In this document: piece after piece, positions 34,629 to 47,780 of the stretch
Layout of the letters: each line of letters opens with the position of its first letter
Numbering within the stretch: the first letter of the stretch is position 1
NCBI GenBank assembly: GCA_016707445.1
Contig: JADJHR010000005.1
Coordinates: 124,001-188,000, forward strand
DNA from: Rubrivivax sp.
GTDB lineage: Bacteria; Pseudomonadota; Gammaproteobacteria; Burkholderiales; Burkholderiaceae_C
DNA length: 64,000 nucleotides
Reading direction: 5' to 3'
Notes under the pieces: generated by a model
What the model saw: only the letters and a program-made list of their open reading frames with translations
The model's database searches: none
What the model was told of the DNA's origin: nothing
Translations under genes and position numbers: made by a program

Positions 34629-35153
34629 GTGGCGATCTATCGACTGGGCGAGCATGCCCCGCAGGTGTCAGCCACTGCCTGGGTGGCCGACAACGCCAGT
34701 GTCATCGGCCGCGTCGAACTGGCCGACGGGGTCAGCATCTGGTATGGCAGCACGCTGCGTGGCGACAACGAATCGATGCGCGTGGGCCGCAACAGCAACG
34801 TGCAGGACGGCTGTGTGCTGCATGCCGACAGCGGCATCCCGCTGACCCTCGGTGAGGGCGTCACCGTGGGCCACCAGTGCATGCTGCACGGCTGCAGCAT
34901 CGGCGACGGCTCCCTGATCGGCATCCAGTCGGTGATCCTGAATCGCGCACGCATCGGCCGGCACTGCCTGGTGGGGGCAGGCTCGCTGGTCACCGAGGGC
35001 AAGGACTTTCCCGACGGATCGATGATCATGGGCAGCCCGGCCAGGGTGGTGCGGCCGCTGCGGCCCGAGGAGATCGAACGCCTGGCCTGGAGTTCGGCGC
35101 ACTACGTGCAGCAGGCCGCACGCCATCGCACGCAGATCGAGCGCATCGGCTGA
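34629..35153 (+). CDS. Gamma-class carbonic anhydrase-like protein
   Basis: A 174-residue left-handed beta-helix protein with hexapeptide repeats (YGSTLRGDNESMRVGRNSNV, GEGVTVGHQCMLHGCSIGDG). The zinc-binding histidines of the gamma carbonic anhydrase/YrdA group are at VLHADS, VGHQC and LHGCS. It should bind metal at trimer interfaces; hydratase activity varies in this family. GTG 34629 has AAGGAG seven bases upstream and is the evident start. Its stop overlaps the ATG of hslO (TGATG), so the two are co-translated. Confidence 0.92.
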   Translation: MAIYRLGEHAPQVSATAWVADNASVIGRVELADGVSIWYGSTLRGDNESMRVGRNSNVQDGCVLHADSGIPLTLGEGVTVGHQCMLHGCSIGDGSLIGIQSVILNRARIGRHCLVGAGSLVTEGKDFPDGSMIMGSPARVVRPLRPEEIERLAWSSAHYVQQAARHRTQIERIG

Positions 35154-36133
35154 TGTCGGAGCTGCACAAGTTCCTGTTCGATGGTCTGCCCGTGCGCGGC
35201 ATGCTGGTGCGGTTGACCGACAGCTGGCAAGAGGCCTTGCGCCGCCGTGCCACGGTGGGCGCCTTTGCACCCGAGGTGCGTGTGCTGCTCGGCGAGATGG
35301 CCGCCGCCGGCGTGTTGATGCAGGCCAACATCAAGTTCAACGGTGCGCTGGTGCTGCAGATCTTCGGCGACGGCCCGGTCAAGCTGGCAGTGGCCGAGGT
35401 GCAGCCCGATCTGGCCTTTCGTTGTACCGCCAAGGTGGTGGGCGAGGTGCCGCCCGGCGCCGGGCTCGAAGCCATGCTCAACCTGCACGGGCAGGGCCGC
35501 TGCGCGATCACGCTCGACCCGCTTGACCGCCTTCCCGGGCAACAGCCCTACCAGGGTGTGGTGCCCTTGTTCAACGTGACGCATGGCGATCAGCCAGAGC
35601 CGCTGCAGCAGGTGTCACAGGTGCTGGAGCACTACATGCTGCAGTCCGAGCAGCTGGACACGCGGCTGATTCTGGCCGCCGACGACAGCCAAGCCGCAGG
35701 CCTGCTGATCCAGCGCCTGCCGATGCAGGGCCAGGGCAATCTCGAAGGTCGGCCCGGTGCCGCGCGCAACGAGGACGACATCGGCCTGAGTGAGGCCTTC
35801 AACCGCATCGCGCTGCTGGCCGGCACCTTGACGCGTGACGAACTGCTGACGCTGGACGCGCAGACCGTGCTGCATCGATTGTTCTGGGAAGATCGATTGA
35901 CGCGCTTCGAGCCCTTGCACCCGCGCTTTGCCTGCCGCTGTTCCAGTGACCGCGTGCGCGGCATGCTGCGCGGCCTGGGGCGCGAAGAAAGCGAGAGCCT
36001 GATCGCCGAGCGCGGGCTGGTCGAGGTGGGTTGCGACTTCTGCGGCCTGCAGTACCGCTTCGATGCGGTCGACGTGGGCGAGATGTTCACGCCCGGTCAG
36101 AACCAGCCGCCGGGGTCGGCGCAGGTCAACTGA
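35153..36133 (+). CDS. hslO: Redox-regulated chaperone Hsp33
   Basis: A 326-residue cytosolic holdase activated by oxidation. The C-terminal zinc switch is complete: C261 and C263 (ACRCSSDR), then C294 and C297 (GCDFCGLQY). Upstream are the substrate-binding core features VGAFAPEVRVLLGEMAAAGVL and NIKFNGALVLQIFGDGPVKL. It begins inside the carbonic anhydrase stop codon. Length and motif order are normal. Confidence 0.95.
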   Translation: MSELHKFLFDGLPVRGMLVRLTDSWQEALRRRATVGAFAPEVRVLLGEMAAAGVLMQANIKFNGALVLQIFGDGPVKLAVAEVQPDLAFRCTAKVVGEVPPGAGLEAMLNLHGQGRCAITLDPLDRLPGQQPYQGVVPLFNVTHGDQPEPLQQVSQVLEHYMLQSEQLDTRLILAADDSQAAGLLIQRLPMQGQGNLEGRPGAARNEDDIGLSEAFNRIALLAGTLTRDELLTLDAQTVLHRLFWEDRLTRFEPLHPRFACRCSSDRVRGMLRGLGREESESLIAERGLVEVGCDFCGLQYRFDAVDVGEMFTPGQNQPPGSAQVN

Positions 36134-36827
36134 GCGCGCGCATCGAGCGCGCAGCCAGCAGGCTGAGGTGTTCGCAGCCCGGGTCGCTGCAGCGCTCGCA
36201 ATCGATGCGCCAGCCGGCGTCGCTGGACGTGCTGGCCGACAGCCGGGTGAACAGGCCTTTGCCCGGGTCGGCAACGGCCGCCGCGGCCGGCCCGAGCAGC
36301 GGCGTGCAGGCCGACAGCGCGGCCTGCACACGCGCCGGCCCCAGGCCCGCCACCAGCGACCAGGGCAGGGCGGCTGCGGCCAGCAACGCGCGCAGGCGGT
36401 CGTCCACCGGCTCGCGCACCTGCGGGCCGTCGCGCTGCAGGCCGTCGGCCTCCCAGGGCAGGTCGAGCGCGGTCACCAAGGTCAGGCTGCAGCGCGACTG
36501 CGCCTGCAGCGCCATCGCGTCGAGCGCGGTGTCACCGAACACGGTGTGGCTGTACACGGCGGTCATCAAGGCCGTGGTGTCGCAAACCACCACGTCGTGG
36601 CGGCTGGCCGCGGCGTCGATCAAGGCGGTCTGCCGCCGTGCGATCGCGGCCTGCTCGTCGCGCCGCGGCGTGCGCGCGTGCTCGTCGCACCATTGACGCA
36701 GGTACTCGGGCACCCAGGTGCAGCGCAGGCCCGTGCGCTCGGCCAGCTGCTCGGCCAGGGCGTGCGCCAGGCGCGTCTTGCCGGTGCTTTCGGCGCCCAG
36801 CACGGCGATGATCAGCGGCTCAGCCAC
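36126..36827 (-). CDS. NadR-like P-loop kinase (probable ribosylnicotinamide kinase)
   Basis: A 233-residue AAA_28-type ATPase like the kinase half of NadR. Walker A is GAESTGKTRLA, followed by the substrate region WVPEYLRQWCDEH and Walker B-like VVVCDTTALMTAVYS. The C-terminus has an unusual extension with CERCSDPGCEHL, a possible metal knuckle. The GTG start lies within the pnuC stop, so uptake and phosphorylation of nicotinamide riboside are probably coupled. The adenylyltransferase domain of full NadR is absent. It ends eight bases inside hslO on the other strand. Confidence 0.85.
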   Translation of the reverse strand: MAEPLIIAVLGAESTGKTRLAHALAEQLAERTGLRCTWVPEYLRQWCDEHARTPRRDEQAAIARRQTALIDAAASRHDVVVCDTTALMTAVYSHTVFGDTALDAMALQAQSRCSLTLVTALDLPWEADGLQRDGPQVREPVDDRLRALLAAAALPWSLVAGLGPARVQAALSACTPLLGPAAAAVADPGKGLFTRLSASTSSDAGWRIDCERCSDPGCEHLSLLAARSMRALS

Positions 36828-37452
36828 CGCGTGTCTCGAGCCGGCGCCAGGCCCGCCAGCCCACCACCGATAGCCCAGCGAACAGCGCATACAGCAGCAC
36901 CGTCAGCCACAGGCCCTTGACGGCGAAGAGGGTGATGCTGACCAGATTGACCAGCAACCACACGGCCCAGTTCTCGACCAGCTTGCGCCCCAGCAGGAAC
37001 TGCCCGGCAACACTGCCCACGGTGGGCAGGGCGTCGAGAAAGGGCACGTCGCTGTCGGTGGCGTGGCGCAGCAGCAGGCCGACCAGTGGCCAGGCCGCCA
37101 GCGTGGCCAGCGCAAGCTGCACGCGCTGCCGCGTCGACAAGCGGTGCACGCGCAGCGGCTGGCCGTCGTTGCCGGTGCCGCGCAGCCATTGCCACCAGCC
37201 CCAGCCGGCGACGACGATGAACAGCAGCTGCAGGCTGGCTTCGCCGTACAGCTTGCTGTCCAGGAACAGCAGGCCGTAGAGCAGCGAGGCCAGCATCGCC
37301 AGCGGCCAGGCCAGCGGCTTGACGCGCAAGTTGCAGGCCACCATCCACAGCGACAGCACAAAGGCCAGCAACTCAAGCCCGGTGACCGGGCTGCCCAGCA
37401 GCGTGAACCAGGGTGTGAGGGCAGCGGCCAGCGTCACCTGCACCGCATGCAT
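36820..37452 (-). CDS. pnuC: Nicotinamide riboside transporter PnuC
   Basis: A 210-residue inner-membrane protein with about seven helices. PVTGLELLAFVLSLWMVACN, FLDSKLYGEASLQLLFIVV, AGWGWWQWLRG and the helix with GRKLVENWAVWLLVNLVSI are typical PnuC features; the two tryptophan-rich turns line the substrate path. I use ATG 37452; a GTG at 37494 in the same frame lies inside the 14-bp tandem repeat and is less credible. Facilitated import depends on phosphorylation by the NadR-like kinase downstream. Confidence 0.92.
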   Translation of the reverse strand: MHAVQVTLAAALTPWFTLLGSPVTGLELLAFVLSLWMVACNLRVKPLAWPLAMLASLLYGLLFLDSKLYGEASLQLLFIVVAGWGWWQWLRGTGNDGQPLRVHRLSTRQRVQLALATLAAWPLVGLLLRHATDSDVPFLDALPTVGSVAGQFLLGRKLVENWAVWLLVNLVSITLFAVKGLWLTVLLYALFAGLSVVGWRAWRRLETRGG

Positions 37453-37485
37453 CGGGCGCCCAGGCAGGCGCCGAAGGTGCGTCGC

Positions 37486-37570
37486 GGGGGTCACTTCGCG
37501 GGCGTCACTTTGCTGGGGTCACTTTGCTGGGGTCACTTCGCGGGCGTCATTTCGGCCGGGTCACCTGAAC
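37486..37570. repeat. 14-bp tandem repeat, six units
   Basis: The core GTCAC (GTCAT once) begins at 37490, 37504, 37518, 37532, 37546 and 37560, exactly 14 bases apart. Units resemble GTCACTTTGCTGGG or GTCACTTCGCGGGC. The ftsB stop codon lies in the fifth unit and an alternative pnuC GTG start in the first. The period is not a multiple of three, so the repeat is not a protein repeat; its unit number could vary between strains. Confidence 0.85.
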
Positions 37571-37828
37571 CAGGATCTCGTCGGGCCGGATCATGCCGAG
37601 CTCGCTGCGCGCCTTTTCTTCCACCATCTCCAGGCCTTCCTTGAGGTCGTTGACCTCGGCCAGCACGCGCTGGTTGCGCGTTCGGGCGGCGCTGTTGGCG
37701 GCCTGCTGATCGTTCAACTGCGACTGCAGGCTGATCACGTAGGGCAGGCCGCTCTTGCCCAGCAGCAGGGTGCCCAGCACCAGCGCCAGCAGTGCTGCCA
37801 GCGTCAGGTTGACCACCCGCAGGCCCAT
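37547..37828 (-). CDS. ftsB: Cell division protein FtsB
   Basis: A 93-residue bitopic membrane protein of the septum-formation initiator family. One N-terminal helix (LTLAALLALVLGTLLLGKSG) is followed by a coiled coil (LQSQLNDQQAANSAARTRNQ, NDLKEGLEMVEEKARSELGM) and the conserved end MIRPDEILVQVTRP. It works with FtsL and FtsQ in the divisome. Position 11 bases after eno is the usual arrangement in betaproteobacteria. Its stop codon is formed by the tandem repeat. Confidence 0.93.
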   Translation of the reverse strand: MGLRVVNLTLAALLALVLGTLLLGKSGLPYVISLQSQLNDQQAANSAARTRNQRVLAEVNDLKEGLEMVEEKARSELGMIRPDEILVQVTRPK

Positions 37829-37839
37829 GGCTCAGCGCG

Positions 37840-39442
<1,603 letters not shown>

Positions 39443-39450
39443 CGTTGTGC

Positions 39451-42059
<2,609 letters not shown>

Positions 42060-42116
42060 TCAGTCGCTGCGCCCTCGGCCCTTCGCTGTCCCATGCCTGG
42101 CCTGTAGAGTCCAGCG

Positions 42117-42914
42117 ATGGGCCCGCAACGCATCGTCTGCCTGACCGAAGAGACCACCGAATGGCTTTACCTGCTGGGTGAAGACGCGCGCATCGTCGGC
42201 ATCAGCGGCTACACCGTGCGGCCGCGCCGGGCGCGCCAGGAGAAGCCGCGTGTGTCGGCCTTTCTGGACGGCAAGATCGACCGCATCGTGGCGCTGCAGC
42301 CCGACCTGGTGATCGGATTCTCCGACATGCAGGCGGCGCTGGCCGACCAGCTCATCCGCGCCGGCCTCAATGTGCTGGTGACCAACCAGCGCAGCGTCGA
42401 CCAGATCTTCGACACCCTGCGCATGGTGGCATCCTTGATCGGTGCGCAGCACCAGGCCGAGACCTGGCTGGCAAGCTGCCGACAGCGGCAGGCCGAGATC
42501 GCGGCGGTGGCCGCTGGCTGGGCTTGCCGGCCGCGCGTGTACTTCGAGGAATGGGACGATCCCATGATCAGCGCCATCCAGTGGGTGTCGCAGTTGGTCG
42601 GCATCGCCGGAGGCGACGACGTGTTCCCCGAACTGGCCGTGCAGGCCATGGGCCGCAACCGCGTGATCGCCGACGCGCTGGAACCGGCGCGGCGCCTGCC
42701 GGATCTGATCGTTGGCTCTTGGTGCGGCAAGAAGTTCAGGCCCGAGAAGGTCGCCGCGCGTCCCGGCTGGGCCGAGCTGCCGGCGGTGAAGAACGGCGAG
42801 CTGCATGAGATCAAGAGCTGCGACATCCTGCAGCCCGGCCCGGCGGCGCTGACCGATGGGCTGGAACAGCTGCACCGGTTGTTCGTCGCCTGGGCGGCGC
42901 GCCAGGGCAGCTGA
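42117..42914 (+). CDS. BtuF-like helical-backbone substrate-binding protein
   Basis: A 265-residue protein of the periplasmic iron-siderophore/cobalamin-binding fold: RIVCLTEETTEWLYLLGEDA, IVGISGYTVRPRRARQEKPR, RIVALQPDLVIGFSDMQAAL and a long linking helix. No signal peptide is present at ATG 42117, so it is either cytoplasmic or the true start is not recognised. No ABC permease or ATPase for it is adjacent. NCBI-type names for this group are cobalamin-binding protein or ABC transporter substrate-binding protein; the ligand is unproven. Confidence 0.8.
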   Translation: MGPQRIVCLTEETTEWLYLLGEDARIVGISGYTVRPRRARQEKPRVSAFLDGKIDRIVALQPDLVIGFSDMQAALADQLIRAGLNVLVTNQRSVDQIFDTLRMVASLIGAQHQAETWLASCRQRQAEIAAVAAGWACRPRVYFEEWDDPMISAIQWVSQLVGIAGGDDVFPELAVQAMGRNRVIADALEPARRLPDLIVGSWCGKKFRPEKVAARPGWAELPAVKNGELHEIKSCDILQPGPAALTDGLEQLHRLFVAWAARQGS

Positions 42915-42956
42915 TCATGCGCGGCCGTACGAACAGCCGCCCCTGCCAGCAGCCGA

Positions 42957-43844
42957 TCAAGCCCTGCGGCGCATTCGCAGCTCGGCCCATACCACCAGCA
43001 GCAGCCCGCCCAGCACCAGCAGGCCACCGGCGGCGGCCCACCAGCCCGGGCGTTCGCCGACCACCAGCACCGCCAGCACGAAGGCAGTGACCGGTTCGGC
43101 CAGCGCCAGCGTCACGCCGGTAGCTGCCGAGATGTGGCGCAGGGCGTGGCTGAACAGCAGGTAGGCGACACCGGTGGCTACCACGCCCATGTAGGAGACG
43201 ATCAGCACATCCTGAGCCGTCAGGGCGACTGACCCCGCGATGGCCCAGGCCGCCGGCAGCGCGATCAGTGCCGCCAGCGAAAACACGGCACCGGTCGCCC
43301 AGGCCGGATCGGCGGCCACCACCAGCTGCTGGTTGACGAGCGCGTAGATGGCGTACGACAGCCCGGCACTCAGGCACAGCAGCAGACCAACCACCGTCGG
43401 CGCCTGCTGGCTCGGCCCCGCACCGGCGCCGACCATCAGCACGCCGCCCAGCACGGCCAGGCCGGTGCCGGCCCACCAGCGCGCCGCCGGTCGCTGCCCG
43501 CGCAAGGCCTGCAGCAGGCCGGCCCAGATCGGCCCGCTGCCCACCGCCACTGCGGTGCCCACCGCAACGCCGCTGGTGCGCACGCCGGCAAAGAAGGCCA
43601 GGTTGTAGGCCGCCATCGCGACCGCGGCCAACAGCACCGGCGGCCAGGCCAGATGCGGCCGCCGCGGCGGCCCGCGCCAGGCCAGCAAGGCAATGAAGAA
43701 CAGCGCCGACACCGCCAGGCGCAGCGCGCCGACCCAGTACGCGGGCAGCGAGGGCGGCACAAAGCTCTGCGCCGTGCCGGTGGTGCCCCAGCACACGGCG
43801 GCCAGCAGCACCATCAGCACGCCTTGCAGCGGGTTGACTGTCAT
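42957..43844 (-). CDS. DMT-superfamily (EamA) transporter
   Basis: A 295-residue inner-membrane protein with ten predicted helices in two EamA repeats: LLAAVCWGTTGTAQSFVPPS at the start of the first, LSAGLSYAIYALVNQQLVVA at the start of the second. The last helix is followed by a short Arg-rich tail (ELRMRRRA) on the cytoplasmic side. These proteins export amino acids or other metabolites. ATG 43844 is chosen because the 64 residues encoded upstream in frame do not look like protein. Transcribed alone. Confidence 0.88.
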   Translation of the reverse strand: MTVNPLQGVLMVLLAAVCWGTTGTAQSFVPPSLPAYWVGALRLAVSALFFIALLAWRGPPRRPHLAWPPVLLAAVAMAAYNLAFFAGVRTSGVAVGTAVAVGSGPIWAGLLQALRGQRPAARWWAGTGLAVLGGVLMVGAGAGPSQQAPTVVGLLLCLSAGLSYAIYALVNQQLVVAADPAWATGAVFSLAALIALPAAWAIAGSVALTAQDVLIVSYMGVVATGVAYLLFSHALRHISAATGVTLALAEPVTAFVLAVLVVGERPGWWAAAGGLLVLGGLLLVVWAELRMRRRA

Positions 43845-44120
43845 CCGGCCGATGATGAGGCACGGGCGCCGGTCGCTTGACGAAGGCTCTGCGCGTGTCA
43901 ACTGCTGACGGCACCGTACGTCGAGGGCCAGTACGAATGCCAATGCCAATGCCTGCAGCGATGCGGGTTTGACGCCGGGTATGAGGAGGCCCTTCGCCCA
44001 TCGAACCCGATCAAGAGGCGCCGCGAACTGCGTCAATGCATCGCATGCTTGAGCCCAGCGTACACGCTTCGCTGCACGGTCAATCCGGTTTCAAAAATAG
44101 CGGCAGGTGGCCGCCGCAGA
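43845..44120. other. Intergenic region, nothing recognised
   Basis: 276 bases between the DMT transporter start and the amidohydrolase stop. It should hold the promoter of the DMT gene. No hairpin, repeat or regulator site stood out. Confidence 0.4.
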
Positions 44121-45341
44121 TCACGATGCGGATATCGAGCTGGGTGCTTCCGTCTGATCGAGGTAACGCTCCACCAGGCGTGTCCAATAGGCGGCACCGA
44201 CGGTGAGGTTGCGATCATCGAAGTCGTAGCTCGCGTTGTGCAGCATCGGACAATTCTCGCCATTGCCCATGCGCAGGAAACAACCGGGCTTGTGCTGCAG
44301 GTAGTAGGCGAAGTCTTCGCTGCCGGTGACAGGGCCGAAAGGTGCAATGACCCGGTCTGCGCCGACCAACTCTTCGGCCACCTGGCGTGCCAGTTCGGTC
44401 TCGGCCGCGCTGTTGACCAGCACCGGGTAGCCGCGCTGATAGTCGATCTCCACGCTGCCACCATAGCCGCGCACATGGTCGGTCACGAGGTCCTTGATCC
44501 GCTGCTCGAGCAGCTTGCGCACTGCTGGGTCGAACGAGCGGATGCTCAGCGCCAAGGTCGCCGACTCGGGGATGACGTTGGCCGCGATACCCGCGTGCAG
44601 CGTGCCGATCGTGACCACGGCCGTCTGGGTAGGGTCGATGTTGCGCGAGACGACGGTCTGCAGCGCCATGATCAGGCTGCCGGTGATCATCACCGGGTCG
44701 ACAGCCAGGTGGGGCCGTGCAGCGTGCCCGCCGCGGCCGTGGACCACGATGCGTGCCGTGTCGGACGCCGACATGAAGGCGCCGGCGCCGAACATGAAGC
44801 TGCCGGCCGGATAACCCGGGTGGTTGTGCAGGCCGAAGATCGCGTCGCACGGAAAACGCTCGAACAACCCGTCGGCCAGCATGCGTTGCGCGCCGCTGTT
44901 CTTGCCGGCCTCTTCAGCGGGCTGGAACACCAGATGCACCGTCCCGGAGAACTGCCGTGTGCGCGCCAGCTGCTGCGCCGCGCCGAGCAGCATGGTGGTG
45001 TGGCCGTCGTGGCCACAGGCGTGCATCACACCGGCCACCTGGCTGGCGTGCGGCTTGCCGGTTTCTTCGCTGATCGGCAGCGCGTCCATGTCGGCGCGCA
45101 CGGCCACGCTGCGCGTGCCTGCGCCGGCTTTCAGCGTGCCGACCACGCCGTGGCCGCCTACGCCGCGGGTGACCTGGTAGCCCCATTCGCCCAGCTTGTC
45201 GGCCACCAGGCTTGAGGTAGCCGCTTCTTCGAACGACAACTCGGGGTGCTGGTGCAATCGATGGCGCGTCTGACGCAGAAAATCACCGGCACCGAGCAGG
45301 TCGCCGAGTTTGCAGTAGCACGCGTAGCGGTCGCCGTTCAT
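44121..45341 (-). CDS. M20-family amidohydrolase (hippurate-hydrolase type)
   Basis: A 406-residue zinc-dependent amidohydrolase. Metal and catalytic blocks are AVRADMDALPISEETG, MHACGHDGHTTMLLGAAQQL, VFQPAEEAGKNSGAQRML and, near the end, FGPVTGSEDFAYYLQHKPG. The dimerisation domain starts around ARIVVHGRGGHAARPHL. Such enzymes cleave N-acyl amino acids. ATG 45341 overlaps the stop of the preceding M20 gene, so the two are made together as the end of the peptide-transport operon. Confidence 0.93.
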   Translation of the reverse strand: MNGDRYACYCKLGDLLGAGDFLRQTRHRLHQHPELSFEEAATSSLVADKLGEWGYQVTRGVGGHGVVGTLKAGAGTRSVAVRADMDALPISEETGKPHASQVAGVMHACGHDGHTTMLLGAAQQLARTRQFSGTVHLVFQPAEEAGKNSGAQRMLADGLFERFPCDAIFGLHNHPGYPAGSFMFGAGAFMSASDTARIVVHGRGGHAARPHLAVDPVMITGSLIMALQTVVSRNIDPTQTAVVTIGTLHAGIAANVIPESATLALSIRSFDPAVRKLLEQRIKDLVTDHVRGYGGSVEIDYQRGYPVLVNSAAETELARQVAEELVGADRVIAPFGPVTGSEDFAYYLQHKPGCFLRMGNGENCPMLHNASYDFDDRNLTVGAAYWTRLVERYLDQTEAPSSISAS

Positions 45342-46720
45342 GGCGCGTCTCCCGCGCCCATGTCCCAATACAGGCCGGTCATGATGCCGAGGGCCTCGCG
45401 CAGCAGCTCCGGTGGCAGGTGTTCGTTCGGCGCATGTTGTGAGCAGCCGGGGTAGGAATGCGGCACCCACACCGTGCGCAGGCCCAGCACGTCGGTGAAG
45501 ATGTCGTTGGGCAGCGAGCCGCCCAGGTTGGGCAGTACCGCGGGCTTCTTGCCGCTGGTACGGGCGATGGACCGCGCTGCCCACAGCACCCATGGGTCCT
45601 CGGGGTCGATGCGGGTGGCGTGGAACATTTCTTCGCGGGTCGCAACCACCTTGACCATCGTGAAGCCCTGGCGGTCGAGATGGCGGCGCAGCGCAGGCAG
45701 GATCTGGCTGTCGTCGATGCCGACCACGAAGCGCAACTGGCAGCGTGCCCATGCGCGCGGCGGTATCGCGTTGACAGGTGTGTCGGGGTTGCCGGTCTTG
45801 AAAGCCAGCACTTCGAACGAACACCAGCCGAAGACACGCTCGGCGGGTGACAGGCCGGGCTCACCCCACCAGGGTTCGATTTGAGGGCCGTCGGCGCCGC
45901 CGTCGACTTCGCAGTCGGCGAGCGCACGGCGCACCGACGCCGGCAATTCGGCGGGCACCCACTCGGGAATGCGGATCTGTCCGCTCGATGAAACGACGCT
46001 GGCGATCGCATGTGCCAGCTGGATGCCGGGGTTGGAGATCAGGCCACCCCAGTTGCCCGAATGGTGACCGCCGGTACGTGCTTCGATGCTGAGGTCGAAA
46101 TTGAAGCTGCCGCGCGAGCCGAGAAAGATCGTCGGACGCTCGGCGCGCAGGCGCGGGCCGTCGGATGCCACCAGCAGGTCGGCCGCGAACCGTTCGCGGT
46201 GTTCGCTGCACAGTTCGCGCAGGCCTGCCGAGCCGGTTTCCTCACCCATCTCGATCAGGTACTTGGCATTGAAGCCCAGGCGGCCACGCTGCGCCAGCAC
46301 GTTGGCCATCGCCTGCATGTTGACCGTGTGCTGGCCCTTGTTGTCGGCGATGCCGCGGCCGTACCAGCGCCCGTCAAGCTCAGTGAGCTGCCAGGGTGAC
46401 AGGCCCGATTTCCATTCGGGCTCCAGGCCGCGGATGACGTCACCATGCCCGTAGCCGAACACCGTGGGCAGCGCCGGGTCCTCGATGCGTTGCGCAAAGA
46501 GGAACGGCGCCTTGGCACGTGGATGGGTCAGGATCTGGCATTCAAAACCCATGGTCTCGAACGCCGGCTGCATCTCATTGGACAGATAGGCCACGAGCAC
46601 TTGGGCGCGATCCGGATTCTGGCTTTCGGTCGGCACGGCAATGCGCCGCGCCAGCGTGGCGCGAAACTCGCCTGAGTCGAACTGCTGATGGGCGCGGGTG
46701 ATGGCGGCTGACCGGGTCAT
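45338..46720 (-). CDS. M20-family metallopeptidase
   Basis: A 460-residue peptidase of the M20/ArgE-DapE-like group, longer than its neighbour. It shows TVFGYGHGDVIRGLEPEW, GRWYGRGIADNKGQHTVNMQ, LIEMGEETGSAGLRELCSEH and late SLPNDIFTDVLGLRTVWVPH. YGHGDV replaces the more usual GHxDVV, a variation seen in this subgroup. It lies 28 bases after the ABC ATPase gene. With the next gene it probably hydrolyses the acyl-amino acids or dipeptides taken up by the transporter. Confidence 0.9.
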   Translation of the reverse strand: MTRSAAITRAHQQFDSGEFRATLARRIAVPTESQNPDRAQVLVAYLSNEMQPAFETMGFECQILTHPRAKAPFLFAQRIEDPALPTVFGYGHGDVIRGLEPEWKSGLSPWQLTELDGRWYGRGIADNKGQHTVNMQAMANVLAQRGRLGFNAKYLIEMGEETGSAGLRELCSEHRERFAADLLVASDGPRLRAERPTIFLGSRGSFNFDLSIEARTGGHHSGNWGGLISNPGIQLAHAIASVVSSSGQIRIPEWVPAELPASVRRALADCEVDGGADGPQIEPWWGEPGLSPAERVFGWCSFEVLAFKTGNPDTPVNAIPPRAWARCQLRFVVGIDDSQILPALRRHLDRQGFTMVKVVATREEMFHATRIDPEDPWVLWAARSIARTSGKKPAVLPNLGGSLPNDIFTDVLGLRTVWVPHSYPGCSQHAPNEHLPPELLREALGIMTGLYWDMGAGDAP

Positions 46721-46748
46721 GGCGCTCCTGGTTTGAAATGAAGTTGGT

Positions 46749-47780
46749 TCAATGGACGGTGAATTCCGGCTCGGGCTTGATGGCGATCGTCGTCAGGTGG
46801 CAGGCAACCGAACCTTGTGGCCCGTGTGTCAGTACCGGCGCGATGCTGTCGCAGTGCGGCAGGCGTTGCGCGCAGCGCGGGTGGAACGGGCAGCCGCTGG
46901 GCGGGTTGAGAGGATCCGGAAAAGCCAGACCCAATCCGGTATCGGGCACACCCAGCCCCGGCACCGGCGTCAGCACCGATTTCAGCAGTGCCTGGGTATA
47001 AGGGTGGCGCGGTGCGCGAAACAAGGCTGCTGTGGTCGCTTGTTCGACCACCTGGCCCAGATACATCACCGCCACCTCGGTCGCGATGTGTTCCACCACC
47101 GCCAGGTTGTGGCTGATGAAGACATAGGTCAGACCGAACTCGCGCCGCAGGTCCATCAGCAGATTGAGGATCTGCGCCTGCACCGACACGTCGAGTGCGG
47201 ATGTGGGTTCGTCGCAGATCACGATCTCGGGGCGCATCACCAAGGCGCGGGCGATGGCCACGCGCTGGCGCTGTCCACCCGACAACTGACCCGGGGTATG
47301 GTCGGCATAACGTGCGGGCAAGCCGACGCGCTCGAGCATCGCGATCGACTGTCGACGACGCTCGGCCCCATCACCCAGGCCGTGCACTTCCAGCGGCAGC
47401 GACACGATCGAGGCAATGCCGCGGCGCGGATTGAGCGACGAGTAGGGGTCCTGGAAAACCGGCTGCACGCGGCGCGCCACCGCCTTGCGGTCGAGCTGAC
47501 GCAGATCGGTACCAGCCAGCGTGATGTGTCCGCTGCTCGGCGGCAACAGCCCGAGCAGCAGCCGTGCCAGCGTGGACTTGCCGCAACCCGACTCGCCGAC
47601 GATGCCCAGCACGTCGCCACGCGACAGTGCCAGGCTGATGCCATTCACAGCATGCAGCGTGCGCCTGGGCTGGAACAGGCCGGCACGCACCGTGAAGTCG
47701 CGCGTCAGCGCGTGCGCCTGCATCAGCATGGCGCCTGCATCGTCGTCGGCGTTGCCATCGGGCAGGTCAGCGGTGTTCAT
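46749..47780 (-). CDS. Oligopeptide-type ABC transporter ATPase (DppF/OppF type)
   Basis: A 343-residue ATPase. Walker A is [11 protein letters not shown]-loop [14 protein letters not shown], signature [16 protein letters not shown], Walker [13 protein letters not shown] and switch histidine [11 protein letters not shown]. The C-terminal oligopeptide-family domain carries a cysteine cluster ([16 protein letters not shown]). ATG 47780 overlaps the stop of the companion ATPase. It energises the permeases encoded at 48777-50602. Confidence 0.94.
   Translation of the reverse strand: MNTADLPDGNADDDAGAMLMQAHALTRDFTVRAGLFQPRRTLHAVNGISLALSRGDVLGIVGESGCGKSTLARLLLGLLPPSSGHITLAGTDLRQLDRKAVARRVQPVFQDPYSSLNPRRGIASIVSLPLEVHGLGDGAERRRQSIAMLERVGLPARYADHTPGQLSGGQRQRVAIARALVMRPEIVICDEPTSALDVSVQAQILNLLMDLRREFGLTYVFISHNLAVVEHIATEVAVMYLGQVVEQATTAALFRAPRHPYTQALLKSVLTPVPGLGVPDTGLGLAFPDPLNPPSGCPFHPRCAQRLPHCDSIAPVLTHGPQGSVACHLTTIAIKPEPEFTVH

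Noticed and set aside
43845..44036. N-terminal extension of the DMT transporter
   Set aside because: The extra 64 residues would add no membrane segment typical of EamA proteins, and the family start fits ATG 43844.
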